From positions 43,406 through 107,405 of the forward strand of contig JAHCBC010000008.1 of the NCBI GenBank assembly GCA_019634595.1: 64,000 nucleotides of DNA, written 5' to 3'. The position numbers were made by a program, and so were the translations under genes. Below are positions 24,276-32,864 of this stretch, piece after piece (the stretch's first letter is position 1; every line of letters begins with the position of its first letter). Below the pieces are notes generated by a model. The model saw only the letters and a list, made by a program, of their open reading frames with translations, was not told where the DNA came from and did no database searches. This stretch comes from Akkermansiaceae bacterium (GTDB lineage Bacteria; Verrucomicrobiota; Verrucomicrobiia; Verrucomicrobiales; Akkermansiaceae).

Positions 24276-24893
24276 ATGGAAGCAAGTCAAGGTAGCCGGG
24301 GAGAACCTGTGCTCCGCCCGGCTGACGGTGTGGAGGGGGCGGATGTGGCCGCTGGTGCTGCGGTGGCCCAGCGGCGGCATCATCCGGTTCTGAAAACCTT
24401 GGGCCACTTTGGGGAGATAGGGGACCAAGGTCCTCTCTACCTCATCGGGACCTCCGTTCTGGTGGCAGGGGTTTTCCGAAAGGACAGCAGATGTTTCGCC
24501 GGAGGCCTTGCTGTATTGGCGGCGGTTGCAACAGCCGATCTGATCAAGAGCACGGTGAAGAACAATGTGACCCGCAGCCGTCCTAACCATTCGGTCGAGC
24601 AGGAAGAATACCGGTTTGAAACCGGAGGATCTCCCAGAAAGGAGGAACAATCGTTTCCGTCTGGTCACACGGCCTGCACCGTCGCGGCAAGTGAGGCGGC
24701 CATCTCATTCTATCCCGGAATGTCGAAGTATTTGCGGCCGCTGGCGGTCATCATGACAGCCAGCCGGCTGGCGAAGGGGCATCACTGGCCGTTGGATCTA
24801 TTCGCCGGAGTTGTGATCGGAAAATTGTCCCAGAAGGTGGCCTGCCACCTCCTGTATGCTATTGTGAGGATTCTCTCGCGGCCGTTCTGTTGA
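24276..24893 (+). CDS. PAP2 superfamily phosphatase
   Basis: 205 residues from the ATG at 24276; an ATG at 24249 is also in frame. The three PAP2 motifs are present: KNNVTRSRP (KxxxxxxRP), FPSGHT (PSGH) and SRLAKGHHWPLD (SRxxxxxHxxxD), with all catalytic residues. Hydrophobic segments flank them, so it is probably membrane-associated, with the active site outside the cytoplasm. Substrates in the family include phosphatidic acid, undecaprenyl-PP and related lipid phosphates; which one applies here is unknown. The spacing between motifs is normal. The short N-terminus lacks one membrane segment seen in longer relatives. Confidence 0.85.
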   Translation: MEASQGSRGEPVLRPADGVEGADVAAGAAVAQRRHHPVLKTLGHFGEIGDQGPLYLIGTSVLVAGVFRKDSRCFAGGLAVLAAVATADLIKSTVKNNVTRSRPNHSVEQEEYRFETGGSPRKEEQSFPSGHTACTVAASEAAISFYPGMSKYLRPLAVIMTASRLAKGHHWPLDLFAGVVIGKLSQKVACHLLYAIVRILSRPFC

Positions 24894-25078
24894 TCTGATC
24901 GGTTGGCCATCAATCTGATGGGGGAAGGGGCCACATTGGGAGAGGACGCCCGGGCTGAGCACCAGGATTGGCGGGATCCCAAGGGCACCAAGAGTCCACC
25001 ATTGCGGGTGGCAGGTTGGCGGCTGTGGGCAGGAAGCATGTTTGGTTGATAGTTCCTGAGTTCCGTTTATCAGATGGG
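24894..25078. other. Intergenic, no gene seen
   Basis: The DNA between the PAP2 gene and the yetF relic carries no credible frame. With the relic and the 320 bp after it, the gene-poor stretch covers 24894-25644. Confidence 0.5.
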
Positions 25079-25321
25079 ATGCGGGATTTGTTTATAAAAG
25101 GAATGGCCGGCGCTGCTCCACGTGGGGGTTTGCACGGTTGTTTCCTATCTGGCCCTGGTTCTGTTCATCCGGATCTCGGGCAAGAGAACAATGGCGAAGC
25201 TCAATGCGTTTGATTTCGTGGTGGCGGTGACGTTGGGGTCGACACTTTTGTGAAAAAGGGGAGATTGCGCGGGCTGTCGTCGCTCGACGATCTGGAAGAA
25301 CCCGGATACAGAGGACAATGA
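25079..25321 (+). pseudogene. Decayed yetF-like (DUF421) gene
   Basis: The ATG at 25079 opens MRDLFIK. The frame then has to shift by one base (an extra G near 25100-25104) to read EWPALLHVGVCTVVSYLALV, then LFIRISGKRTMAKLNAFDFV and VAVTLGSTLL. The block RISGKRTMAKLNAFDFVVAVTLGS is the conserved core of the YetF/DUF421 membrane protein family. A TGA at 25251 then stops it. In another frame LRGLSSLDDLEEPGYRGQ, TGA at 25319, resembles the family's C-terminal SSLDD segment, implying an internal deletion. An intact member would be two to three times longer. It is clearly non-functional. Confidence 0.7.
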
Positions 25322-25465
25322 ACTTCCATGAGGACTGTCGCCCACGGGTGCCGGTTGAGTCAGTTCCCATACACGCTTGAACGAACCACGTTCAGACCAA
25401 TCCCAGGATATGGCACTCTGCTCACCTGTCCATCATTGAGGGTGGATGCGAATGATGATTGCGAT

Positions 25466-25485
25466 TTGCGATCCGCGGATTGCAA
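25466..25485. promoter_or_regulatory. 20-nt near-perfect palindrome upstream of DUF892 gene
   Basis: TTGCGATCCGCGGATTGCAA reads the same on both strands except for one symmetric base pair. It lies 160 bp before the DUF892 start at 25645. A regulator site is possible but unproven. Confidence 0.35.
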
Positions 25486-25644
25486 TGAAAAGGACCACCC
25501 GTTCCTCGCTCCGCATTTTTAGTTCTGTTTGAACAACGATGGCGGGCGGAAGCCCGGTGATTCATGGATTCGCGCCGTTGGCATCTGGATTGCGATGGCC
25601 TCTCCCGGATTCGATCCACCAACAATCAACCAACCACCAACACG

Positions 25645-26142
25645 ATGTCCAAATTGAATACCCTCGGAGAGCTTCTCATCCACAACGTGAAGGATCTCTA
25701 CAGCGCGGAAACCCAGCTCGTGAAAGCGCTGCCGAAAATGGCGAAAGCCGCGACCGACCCGGATCTCAAAAAGGGATTCGAAGACCACCTGGAAGAAACC
25801 AAAGTCCATGTCACCCGTCTTGAACAGGTCGCCGGGTTGCTGGGTGCCAGCCCGCGTGGAGTGAGCTGCAAAGCGATGAAAGGACTGGTGGAGGAAGGGG
25901 AGGAGTCCATCAAGGAGGAGGCGGAGGAACACATCAAGGATCTCTCTCTCATCGCGGCCGCCCAGAAGGTGGAACACTATGAGATCTCCGGCTATGGATC
26001 GGCCCGCGCCCTCGCCGAAGTGATCGGAAACAAGGAGGTGGCGAAATTGCTCAAGACGACGGAAGATGAGGAAGGCGCGACGGACAAGAAGCTGACCAAG
26101 GCGGCTGAAAAGATCATGGCCTCCGCACCTGTCGAAGCTTGA
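25645..26142 (+). CDS. DUF892 ferritin-like protein (YciE/YciF type)
   Basis: 165 residues from the ATG at 25645; the open frame before it is leader. This is the most typical of the DUF892 copies: LGELLIHNVKDLYSAETQLVKALPKMAKAATDPDLKKGFEDHLEET is the family signature (DLYSAExQLxKALPKMAxAA), followed by CKAMKGLVEEGEE and KVEHYEISGYGSARALAEVIG. The conserved Glu/His positions of the four-helix bundle are present. It is cytoplasmic and presumably stress-related. It is followed 73 bp later by an SDR gene in the same direction, starting a run of five co-directional genes. Confidence 0.93.
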   Translation: MSKLNTLGELLIHNVKDLYSAETQLVKALPKMAKAATDPDLKKGFEDHLEETKVHVTRLEQVAGLLGASPRGVSCKAMKGLVEEGEESIKEEAEEHIKDLSLIAAAQKVEHYEISGYGSARALAEVIGNKEVAKLLKTTEDEEGATDKKLTKAAEKIMASAPVEA

Positions 26143-26215
26143 TGGATTCGTGAGCTGGGGTGGGGATGCCCGATTCCTGCCCCGCCCGCGGTGTTCACAT
26201 CAGAATAATCCTCTC

Positions 26216-27007
26216 ATGGAACATTCACTCAATGGATCCCGAATCCTCGTGACCGGGGCCGGTTCCGGCATCGGAAGAGCCGCCGTGGAATTGCTGGCCA
26301 AGGAAGGGGCCGATGTCGCCTTGCTCGGGCGGACGGAAAATGAGCTCACGAACGTATTCGATTCGATCCGCGGAGGTGGAGGAGATCACCTTCTCATCAC
26401 GGCGGATATTTCGGTGGAGGAGGATATGCGCCGCGCCGCCGGAATGATCGGTGAGCGATGGGGATGCTTGAGTGGTGTGGTTGCCAATGCCGGCATCAAC
26501 GGAGTGTGGGCCCCACTCGCGGAGATCGGACTGGAGGAGTGGAACAAGACACTCGCCATCAATTTGGGAGGGACATTCCTTACGGTCCGGGAGACTTTAC
26601 CCCTCCTGAGAAAAGGCGGCGGAGGATCCGTGGTGGTGGTTGCCTCCATCAACGGAACGCGCATCTTCAGCAATTCCGGAGCTACGGCTTATGCATGTTC
26701 GAAGGCCGCGCAGGTCGCATTTTCCCGGATGTTGGCTCTGGAGTGCGCCAAGGATCGGATCCGGTTCAATACGGTCTGCCCCGGGGCGATTGAAACAAAC
26801 ATCGACGACTCCACGGAGCGGCGGGATCTGGATGGCCTGCATCTGTCAGTTGAGTTCCCATATGGGGATGTACCCCTTACCGGCGGAGCTCCCGGCACTG
26901 CGGATCAGGTTGCCCGGGCGATCTGGTTTCTCCTGTCCGGAGCATCGGATCATATTTCAGGAACGGAGATCTATGTCGATGGAGTCCAGTCGCTCCTCCA
27001 AGGCTGA
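26216..27007 (+). CDS. SDR family oxidoreductase
   Basis: 263 residues. The classical short-chain dehydrogenase features are all present: the cofactor motif TGAGSGIGRAA near residue 13, NAGING (NAG motif), catalytic Ser in VVVVASINGTRIFS and YACSK (YxxxK), and the substrate-loop entry CPGAIETNI. The C-terminus ISGTEIYVDGVQSLL is typical of the family. NAD(P)-dependent alcohol/ketone interconversion is expected; the substrate is unknown. It lies between DUF892-type genes, 12 bp before the next, so it probably shares their transcript. Confidence 0.93.
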   Translation: MEHSLNGSRILVTGAGSGIGRAAVELLAKEGADVALLGRTENELTNVFDSIRGGGGDHLLITADISVEEDMRRAAGMIGERWGCLSGVVANAGINGVWAPLAEIGLEEWNKTLAINLGGTFLTVRETLPLLRKGGGGSVVVVASINGTRIFSNSGATAYACSKAAQVAFSRMLALECAKDRIRFNTVCPGAIETNIDDSTERRDLDGLHLSVEFPYGDVPLTGGAPGTADQVARAIWFLLSGASDHISGTEIYVDGVQSLLQG

Positions 27008-27019
27008 CCCATTCTTCCC

Positions 27020-27520
27020 ATGGCTGCTTTCATCCATTCCCCTACAGACCTGTTCTTCGATCAGATGAAGGACCTGCGCAGCATGACATCCCAGCTCAGC
27101 GGCCATTTGCCGGCTTTGGTGGCGGCCACCACGGATGATGGGCTGCGGGCACTGCTTGGGGACTACTCGCAGGGTGTGGTGCTCCATCATGAGGAAATCA
27201 TGGATCTCTTCCGTCGTCATGACAGGGAGCCGGGGAGCGACAAGTGCAAGGCAATCGCCGGACTCATCGAAGGTGGGAATGCGCATATTGCTTCGGTGGC
27301 GGACCCTGGCACCCGGGACCTCATGATCATCGCCCATGTCCTGAGGGTCTTCGCATATGGGGATGCCGCTTGCGAAATCACCTCGCGTCTCGCCGGGCAG
27401 TTGGGTCTCGCCGGGGATGCCGGGGTCCTCCTCGGCATGCAACAGGCCGCCCAACGTGCTGCTGAGGATCTGCTCGCCCTGCAGCCTCCCGTTTTCCAAA
27501 CCGCATCCGGCCCGTCATGA
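27020..27520 (+). CDS. DUF892-like ferritin-fold protein
   Basis: 166 residues. DLFFDQMKDLRSMTSQLSGHLPALVAATTDDGLRALL parallels the DUF892 opening (xLxDLxxAExQLxxxLPxL), and KCKAIAGLIEGGN matches the CxAMxGLxEEG block of the neighbouring copy. Later helices RDLMIIAHVLRVFAYGDAACEI keep the pattern but with Ala/Cys where other copies have Glu/His, so metal binding may be lost. Its stop overlaps the next start by 4 bp (ATGA), implying translational coupling with the DUF6766 gene. Confidence 0.75.
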   Translation: MAAFIHSPTDLFFDQMKDLRSMTSQLSGHLPALVAATTDDGLRALLGDYSQGVVLHHEEIMDLFRRHDREPGSDKCKAIAGLIEGGNAHIASVADPGTRDLMIIAHVLRVFAYGDAACEITSRLAGQLGLAGDAGVLLGMQQAAQRAAEDLLALQPPVFQTASGPS

Positions 27521-27819
27521 ACAGGTTCTTCAGAAACAACGGTCTGTCACTCGTGCTTGGGATGCTGTTTTTGGTGTTCTCAGCGGGCCAGGCGTCAAGT
27601 GGCTGGAAAGTCCATAACGAGGATGCGGCGCTCCACCAACAACCGCCCGTCGATTTTCCCGCCTACCTGCGGTCGGGACATTTCCGGCAGGCCACGGGGG
27701 AGAGTTGGGAAAGTGAGTTCCTCCAGATGGGGGCCTATGTGATGCTCAGTATTTTCTTCCGGCAGGAAGGTTCTCCGGAAAGCAAGGAAGTGACGGCTCC
27801 GAACTCTGAAACAGGCTGA
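27517..27819 (+). CDS. DUF6766-like small membrane protein
   Basis: 100 residues. MNRFFRNNGLSLVLGMLFLVFSAGQASSGWKVHNED begins with one membrane segment, then PPVDFPAYLRSGHFRQATGESWESEFLQMGAYVMLSIFFRQEGS has a second. The wording FLRxNGLSLVxxxLFLxFxxGQxxxGW and SGHFxxATxExWESEFLQMGAYV is what I associate with DUF6766. The function is unknown; these genes travel with stress-type modules. It overlaps the preceding gene by 4 bp. Confidence 0.75.
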   Translation: MNRFFRNNGLSLVLGMLFLVFSAGQASSGWKVHNEDAALHQQPPVDFPAYLRSGHFRQATGESWESEFLQMGAYVMLSIFFRQEGSPESKEVTAPNSETG

Positions 27820-27848
27820 TTTCGCGGCTGGTTATCAAATCAACATCC

Positions 27849-28385
27849 ATGGACAAGGAACTGACACGCTACGTGAATGACCACTTCGCCGGCTCTTCCG
27901 GGGCGCTGCTGCTGGTCGGGGAAATCGCACGGAATCATGACGATCCGGATGCCCGCCGGTTCTTCACGGAGCTGAAAGGAAAGATCGAGGAGGATCGCTC
28001 CACGCTCGGAGCATTGCTGAAAAGGATCGAGGAGGAGCCCAGCGCCTTGATGAAGGCGGCGGGTGGCATCGCGGCGCGGGTGGGGGGCCTGAAACTGATG
28101 TGGGAGAAAGTGGAGCCGGGCAAGCTGGGAATGTTCGAGGCGCTGGAGATGCTCGCGCTCGGAATTCAGGGCAAGCGGCTGCTGTGGATCATCATGCGCG
28201 AGATCCAGCCATGGTTCCCGGAGTGGAAGGATCTCAACTTCCAGGATCTGGAGTTGGAGGCGATCCGCCAGCGGGATGAGGTCGAGGAGTGGCGCGTGAG
28301 GGCGGGGAAGGCCAGCATGGTCTCCGGGGAACGGGTAGCGGAAAGGGACGGTGTGAGGGCTGGAGCAACGCATCCACGACCATGA
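27849..28385 (+). CDS. Helical conserved protein coupled to the GH13 gene
   Basis: 178 residues, almost entirely helical and charged: MDKELTRYVNDHFAGSSGALLLVGEIARNHDD, FFTELKGKIEEDRSTLGALLKRI, GKLGMFEALEMLALGIQGKRLLWIIM. It is possibly a ferritin-like bundle of the kind seen in DUF892 neighbours, but no family can be named. The last about 35 residues (RAGKASMVSGERVAERDGVRAG) look like a disordered tail. Its TGA overlaps the ATG of the GH13 gene (ATGA at 28382-28385), so it is probably translated with the glucan enzyme and may act with it. Confidence 0.6.
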   Translation: MDKELTRYVNDHFAGSSGALLLVGEIARNHDDPDARRFFTELKGKIEEDRSTLGALLKRIEEEPSALMKAAGGIAARVGGLKLMWEKVEPGKLGMFEALEMLALGIQGKRLLWIIMREIQPWFPEWKDLNFQDLELEAIRQRDEVEEWRVRAGKASMVSGERVAERDGVRAGATHPRP

Positions 28386-30211
28386 GTCCCTCTGAAAAAC
28401 TGGAGTTGGAGACCTTGGCGGGATCCGACGTGGAGTTCCGGTCGGACACGATGTACTTCCTGGTGCTGGATCGCTTCGAATGTGGGACTCCTGAAAAGGC
28501 GCGGGAGAAGGAGGATGAAATGTATGACGGTTCCCACCAGGACTGGCGCAAGTATTGGGGCGGTGATCTCCAGGGGCTGATCGACCGTATCCCTTACTTG
28601 CGTTCCTTCGGGATCTCCGCGGTTTGGACGACCCCGTTATTCGAGCAGATCCGTTCCATGACCCGGGGTGGGGAGCCGCACGCTCCGATCCATGGGTATT
28701 GGACGAGCGATTTCAAGCGGATCAACCCGCGTTGGATGAACGATCCGTCCGAAAAGCGTCTCTTCACCCGTGACGACACCACCTTTGACCGTCTTCTGGC
28801 GGAACTGCACGGGCAGGACATGAAGTACGTACTGGATATCGTCTGCAACCACAGCTCGCCGGACACGGAGGACGGCAAGGGTAAATTGTACGATGATGGT
28901 GAATTGGTGGCGGATTTCGACAACGACACGGATCATTGGTACCATCATTACGGACCGACGCTGGACTGGACCGATGAATGGCAGGTGCAGAACGGGGAAC
29001 TTGCCGGCCTCGCCACGTTCAACGAGAACAACATACTTTACCGCAACTACATCAAGGATGCCATCCGCCAGTGGATCGGAAAAGGGGTGGACGCGCTCCG
29101 GATTGATACGGTGAAGCACATGCCGATCTGGTTCTGGCAGGAATTCACGGCGGACGTGGCGACCGCCAACCGCAACCTGTTCCGATTCGGCGAGTGGATC
29201 TACAGCCATCCGGAGAACGATGCTTCGGTGGATTTCGCGAACCGTTCAGGGATGAGCATCCTCGATTTCGGCCTTTGCATGGCAATCCGGGAGTGTCTCA
29301 GTGGTCAGGACCCTTCGGGCTTCCATGCGCTCCAGAGGATCTTCGATCTTGACGGGAAATACCATGAAGCAACCGAACTGGTGACGTTTTTCGAAAACCA
29401 CGACATGCCCCGGCTCCAATCGCTCGGAGTGGGCGATGAAGGGATGAACCTCGCACTCGTGCTGCTCCTCACGACCCGGGGCATTCCTTGCCTGTATTAT
29501 GGTTGTGAGCAATACCTCCACAACGACACGGCGGGCGGTGATGATCCCTACAATCGTCCGATGATGGAAAAGTGGGGGGAAACGGAAGCAACGCGTCTTA
29601 TCGGGATTCTCGCGGGCGAAAGATCGCGCAACCGGGCGGTCCAGTGGGGTGGACAGTGGCCGAAGTGGGTGGATGAAGAGACCTATGTCTTCGTGAGAAG
29701 GTACCGCGATTCGCGATGTCTGGTCATGCTCAACAAGGGTCCGCAACGCACGCTGACGATCGAGAATGTCGAATTTCCCGACGGGGATCACGAATGCATC
29801 CTGACGGGGAATCCGGTCGAGGTGAAAGACGACAGAATCGTGATCGATCTCCGTCCTTGGCAATGCGTGGTGCTTGTCCGCCGGGGGGAGGATGTCAGCG
29901 CCACGACGGTAGCGGTGATCCAGTTGAACAATGCACCGACAGAGCCGGGGGACCAGCTTGCGATCATCGGAGACTGTCCGGAACTTGGAGGGTGGAATCT
30001 GGAAAAGGCCTACTACATGGAATGCGTGAATGCCAACACGTGGTTCGCCGAACTGCCGTTGAACGAATCAGTCAGCAAGGCCATCGCCTACAAATTCGTG
30101 ATCTTCCGCGCACAGGGTGATCGTCCGCCGGAACGCGAGATCCGCACCGCGCGACGCCGTCTTGTGAACCCGGAGGGTTGCGTGAAATGGCGTGACCGAT
30201 GGGAAGCTTGA
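28382..30211 (+). CDS. Cytoplasmic GH13 alpha-amylase/CGTase-like enzyme with CBM20
   Basis: 609 residues from the ATG at 28382. GH13 regions: I DIVCNHSS (152-159), II GVDALRIDTVKH with nucleophile D242, III FGEWIY with acid/base E271, IV FFENHDMPR with D341. The early LQGLIDRIPYLRSFGISAVW and the LPDY-like region suit the cyclodextrin glucanotransferase/maltogenic amylase branch. About 505-600 form a CBM20 starch-binding domain (IQLNNAPTEPGDQLAIIGDCPELGGWNLEKA). There is no signal peptide, so it should act on cytoplasmic glycogen or maltodextrins, whereas CBM20 amylases are normally secreted. It is coupled by ATGA to the upstream helical protein and faces malQ. Hydrolysis versus transfer cannot be decided from sequence. 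Confidence 0.92.
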   Translation: MSPSEKLELETLAGSDVEFRSDTMYFLVLDRFECGTPEKAREKEDEMYDGSHQDWRKYWGGDLQGLIDRIPYLRSFGISAVWTTPLFEQIRSMTRGGEPHAPIHGYWTSDFKRINPRWMNDPSEKRLFTRDDTTFDRLLAELHGQDMKYVLDIVCNHSSPDTEDGKGKLYDDGELVADFDNDTDHWYHHYGPTLDWTDEWQVQNGELAGLATFNENNILYRNYIKDAIRQWIGKGVDALRIDTVKHMPIWFWQEFTADVATANRNLFRFGEWIYSHPENDASVDFANRSGMSILDFGLCMAIRECLSGQDPSGFHALQRIFDLDGKYHEATELVTFFENHDMPRLQSLGVGDEGMNLALVLLLTTRGIPCLYYGCEQYLHNDTAGGDDPYNRPMMEKWGETEATRLIGILAGERSRNRAVQWGGQWPKWVDEETYVFVRRYRDSRCLVMLNKGPQRTLTIENVEFPDGDHECILTGNPVEVKDDRIVIDLRPWQCVVLVRRGEDVSATTVAVIQLNNAPTEPGDQLAIIGDCPELGGWNLEKAYYMECVNANTWFAELPLNESVSKAIAYKFVIFRAQGDRPPEREIRTARRRLVNPEGCVKWRDRWEA

Positions 30212-30271
30212 AGAAGAGGGGTTGGGGTGTGGAGATGACAGCCCCCAGCGATGATGCCGCTGACTGGCCGG

Positions 30272-30291
30272 TGATCGCATTCCAGCGATCA
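30272..30291. terminator. Possible bidirectional hairpin between convergent glucan genes
   Basis: TGATCGC-ATTCCA-GCGATCA, a perfect 7-bp stem, lies in the 137-bp gap between the GH13 stop and the malQ stop. There is no T-run, so termination is only a guess. Confidence 0.3.
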
Positions 30292-30348
30292 TAGGGGCAT
30301 TTCCGGCTCCGGCCCCCATCCGGAGGCCAGCTTGGAAGAGGATCTTGA

Positions 30349-32058
30349 TCAGCGGGCACCGCGGCCATGTTGATCGATGAGAGTCCTGGCAACCGCGATC
30401 CGTTTTCCGTAGAGAGGGTCGTTCGCCAGGTCATCGAGGCTCCAAGGCAGACGGTGCGACCATGCGCCCTCGCCATAGCTTCCTGGAAGATTGAACCGCA
30501 AGGGGATACCCAGCAGGTCGGAACACATCAGCACCGCCAGCCGCGAAGAGGTTTGGAACAATCCCGAATGGAATTTGGCGAGCAATTCATCATTGAGGTC
30601 GGCGGGAGCGCTTCCCTCCCAGCCGATGAAGGAAAGCAGTCTCTGGAGTTCGAGAGCATCCGGATTGTCCGCATCGCCCCCCGCGTGTTTGGCGAGCTGC
30701 GGATAAAGTTGGGCGAGTGGAGCGTTGTCGTGGTTGGCGTAGCTGACCAGGGAGAGTTCCCTGAACCGGTCGGGGGGGATGATGACCTTGCCGCCGGGAT
30801 CGACCAGCAACTGCGGGAAGGCGAGGTTGGCCAGTTTCCGGTCTTCCAGCGTGCGGGCCATGTATGCGGGCATCTCCCCCATGATCTCAGCGACCAGGTC
30901 CATGTCGCCCGAAGCGTCCACCATCCGTGAAATCAGTTCATTGCCCTGGAGGTCGTTCATCCCGGCGGTGATTTCATCGTCGTCCGGACCCGGGACGAAC
31001 CGGGGCAGAAGCCCTCCCGTCCTCTCGGCAGCCTGGATCTCGTCCAGCGCCGAGAATTCCACGTGGCGCTCCCCGCCAGCCCAGGGGAACATGTAGGCCC
31101 TGAAGTAACCCCTCAGATGATCGATTCGGCATCCATGGAAGAAACGCCTCATCCATCGGAAGCGGTCTTCGAACCACTGGAAGGAGGATGAACGATGGTT
31201 TTCCCAGCGGTAAGGAGGAAAGCCCCAATTCTGTCCCCAGCGCTCCGCGTCCTTGCTGGTGTCGAAATGAGCGAGCGGGCGCGTGCCCATGCTCCACTCC
31301 GTATCGAAGAGCGTGGGTTCCGCCCATACATCGCAACTGTCAGGAGCCATGCCAAACGGCAGATCCCCCACAAGGCGGACTCCCTTGGCGTCGCAGTGGT
31401 CTTTCACCGACCTCCATTGGCGGTCGGCCACCCATTGGATGAATGCGAACTCATCCCGGCGCGTTGACAGGCTTTCGTGATCCGGTTGCATCTGCAGCCA
31501 GTGAAGCGCTGTCGGGTATGTCCGGTGTTCCGGCCGCCAGTCCTTCCACCGCGTATCCCCGTGATACCTTCCGACCAGAATGCGATACAAGGTGTAGGGT
31601 GAAAGCCAGGCGGCCTCCGCTTCTTTGAAGACTGCGAAAGAACGGCGCAGATCGCCATCACCCTCCCTGATGAATCGCCGGTAGGCGGCAACGAGAATTT
31701 CGTTCTTCAGCGGCTGGACGACATGATAACTCACGTCGCCGGCCCGTAGCTCTTCCCGCCACACCGGAGGGCAGAGGTGATCCACCGTTTCACGATCAAG
31801 ACCCGGCACCGCTTCCGGAACAAGGGATAGGAGTGATGGTGAGAGTGCGTGGGAACTGACCGGGCTGTAGGGGCTGGGATCCCCGATGGTTTCAAAGATC
31901 GGAAGAAGCTGGAGGACGGTGAAGCCATGGTCCGCGCAGAAATCGACCGCGTTCTTCACGGCAAGCGTATCGCCGATGCCGAAATCATCAGGATGCCTGA
32001 GGGCATAAGCGGGGACGAGCAGGCCGGCACGCCGGCGGTCGAATATGGAAGTGTTCAT
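30349..32058 (-). CDS. malQ: 4-alpha-glucanotransferase (GH77)
   Basis: 569 residues from the ATG at 32056-32058. GH77 landmarks are RRAGLLVPAYALRHPDDFGIGD at the N-terminus, GVRLVGDLPFGMAPDSCDVW, the nucleophile region FFHGCRIDHLRGYF (about 305-318), the acid/base region LVAEIMGEMP (about 387) and SYANHDN (about 438). The usual E-D-L-G wording is replaced by E-I-M-G, which keeps the Glu. MalQ transfers alpha-1,4-glucan segments between maltodextrins in glycogen/starch turnover. It is convergent with the cytoplasmic GH13 gene, forming a compact alpha-glucan remodelling pair. No export signal. Confidence 0.9.
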   Translation of the reverse strand: MNTSIFDRRRAGLLVPAYALRHPDDFGIGDTLAVKNAVDFCADHGFTVLQLLPIFETIGDPSPYSPVSSHALSPSLLSLVPEAVPGLDRETVDHLCPPVWREELRAGDVSYHVVQPLKNEILVAAYRRFIREGDGDLRRSFAVFKEAEAAWLSPYTLYRILVGRYHGDTRWKDWRPEHRTYPTALHWLQMQPDHESLSTRRDEFAFIQWVADRQWRSVKDHCDAKGVRLVGDLPFGMAPDSCDVWAEPTLFDTEWSMGTRPLAHFDTSKDAERWGQNWGFPPYRWENHRSSSFQWFEDRFRWMRRFFHGCRIDHLRGYFRAYMFPWAGGERHVEFSALDEIQAAERTGGLLPRFVPGPDDDEITAGMNDLQGNELISRMVDASGDMDLVAEIMGEMPAYMARTLEDRKLANLAFPQLLVDPGGKVIIPPDRFRELSLVSYANHDNAPLAQLYPQLAKHAGGDADNPDALELQRLLSFIGWEGSAPADLNDELLAKFHSGLFQTSSRLAVLMCSDLLGIPLRFNLPGSYGEGAWSHRLPWSLDDLANDPLYGKRIAVARTLIDQHGRGAR

Positions 32059-32120
32059 AGGGAGTCGTGGTCGGGCAATCCTGCCGTCCGTCTTCCGCAG
32101 GGACCATGCCAAGAGGTGTG

Positions 32121-32666
32121 TCAACGGATCGACGCCGAAGAACAGACACGGGCCTTCAGCAGGCCCTGCATGTGTTCGAGGGAACGCTTCCGTTTCGCTT
32201 CGGACTCCGCGGCAACGCAATCGGAAGGGACTATCAGCGAGAAATCCCGCATGTAGGCGTCATTCGCCGTGTAGAGGACACAGATGTCCGCGGCAAATCC
32301 CGTGAGGATCAAAGTGTCAACCGCGAGGTGGGAAAGCAGGACATCCAGTGAAGTGGAGTAAAATCCCGAGTGCTTGGGCTTCAGCACGAAATAGTCATCC
32401 GGCCCGGGAAGAAGAAGCGCCGCCACCTCCCGGCCTTTCGAATCTTCCGCCAGGCATCGCTGGATCTGCGCGTTGAAGTCGCACTGCCAATGTCCGAAAT
32501 TATCATTCACATAAATGACCGGCACACCCTTGGAAGCCACCTTCTTCCGCAGTGCGGCGATGCGGTGTGCAGCGGGTAGGGCTTGCCGGAGAAGGGCGGA
32601 AGCTTCTGGAAATGCCATGTCGTTGATGACATCGATGAGCAACAGTGCGGTGTTTTTCCAGGTCAT
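32121..32666 (-). CDS. Isochorismatase-like cysteine hydrolase
   Basis: 181 residues from MTWKNTALLLIDVIND; an ATG two codons upstream is equally possible. The catalytic triad of the family is visible: Asp in LLIDVINDM, Lys in VLKPKHSGFYST, and nucleophile Cys in GFAADICVLYTANDAY. A cis-peptide-type hydrophobic residue precedes the Cys region as usual. The family includes nicotinamidase, isochorismatase and carbamoylases. The pattern DxxxFxxP is closer to unspecified cysteine hydrolases than to EntB. It is upstream of malQ on the same strand, 62 bp from its start codon. Confidence 0.88.
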   Translation of the reverse strand: MTWKNTALLLIDVINDMAFPEASALLRQALPAAHRIAALRKKVASKGVPVIYVNDNFGHWQCDFNAQIQRCLAEDSKGREVAALLLPGPDDYFVLKPKHSGFYSTSLDVLLSHLAVDTLILTGFAADICVLYTANDAYMRDFSLIVPSDCVAAESEAKRKRSLEHMQGLLKARVCSSASIR

Positions 32667-32864
32667 CGGCATGCTATGGCGGAGCTGGCAGACCATCGCA
32701 CAAGGCCGGACACTCTCAAGGAATCCTCAGGGTTATCCTTGAAATGCAAAATGCGGTGCCAGTCCACTGATTCGCAATTCGGCGCATGGCCGGCGGGATG
32801 ATGGAATGTTTGTCACCCAAGCATTTCACCAACTGGCATGCCGGAAGCAAGGGAGGGGGCACCC

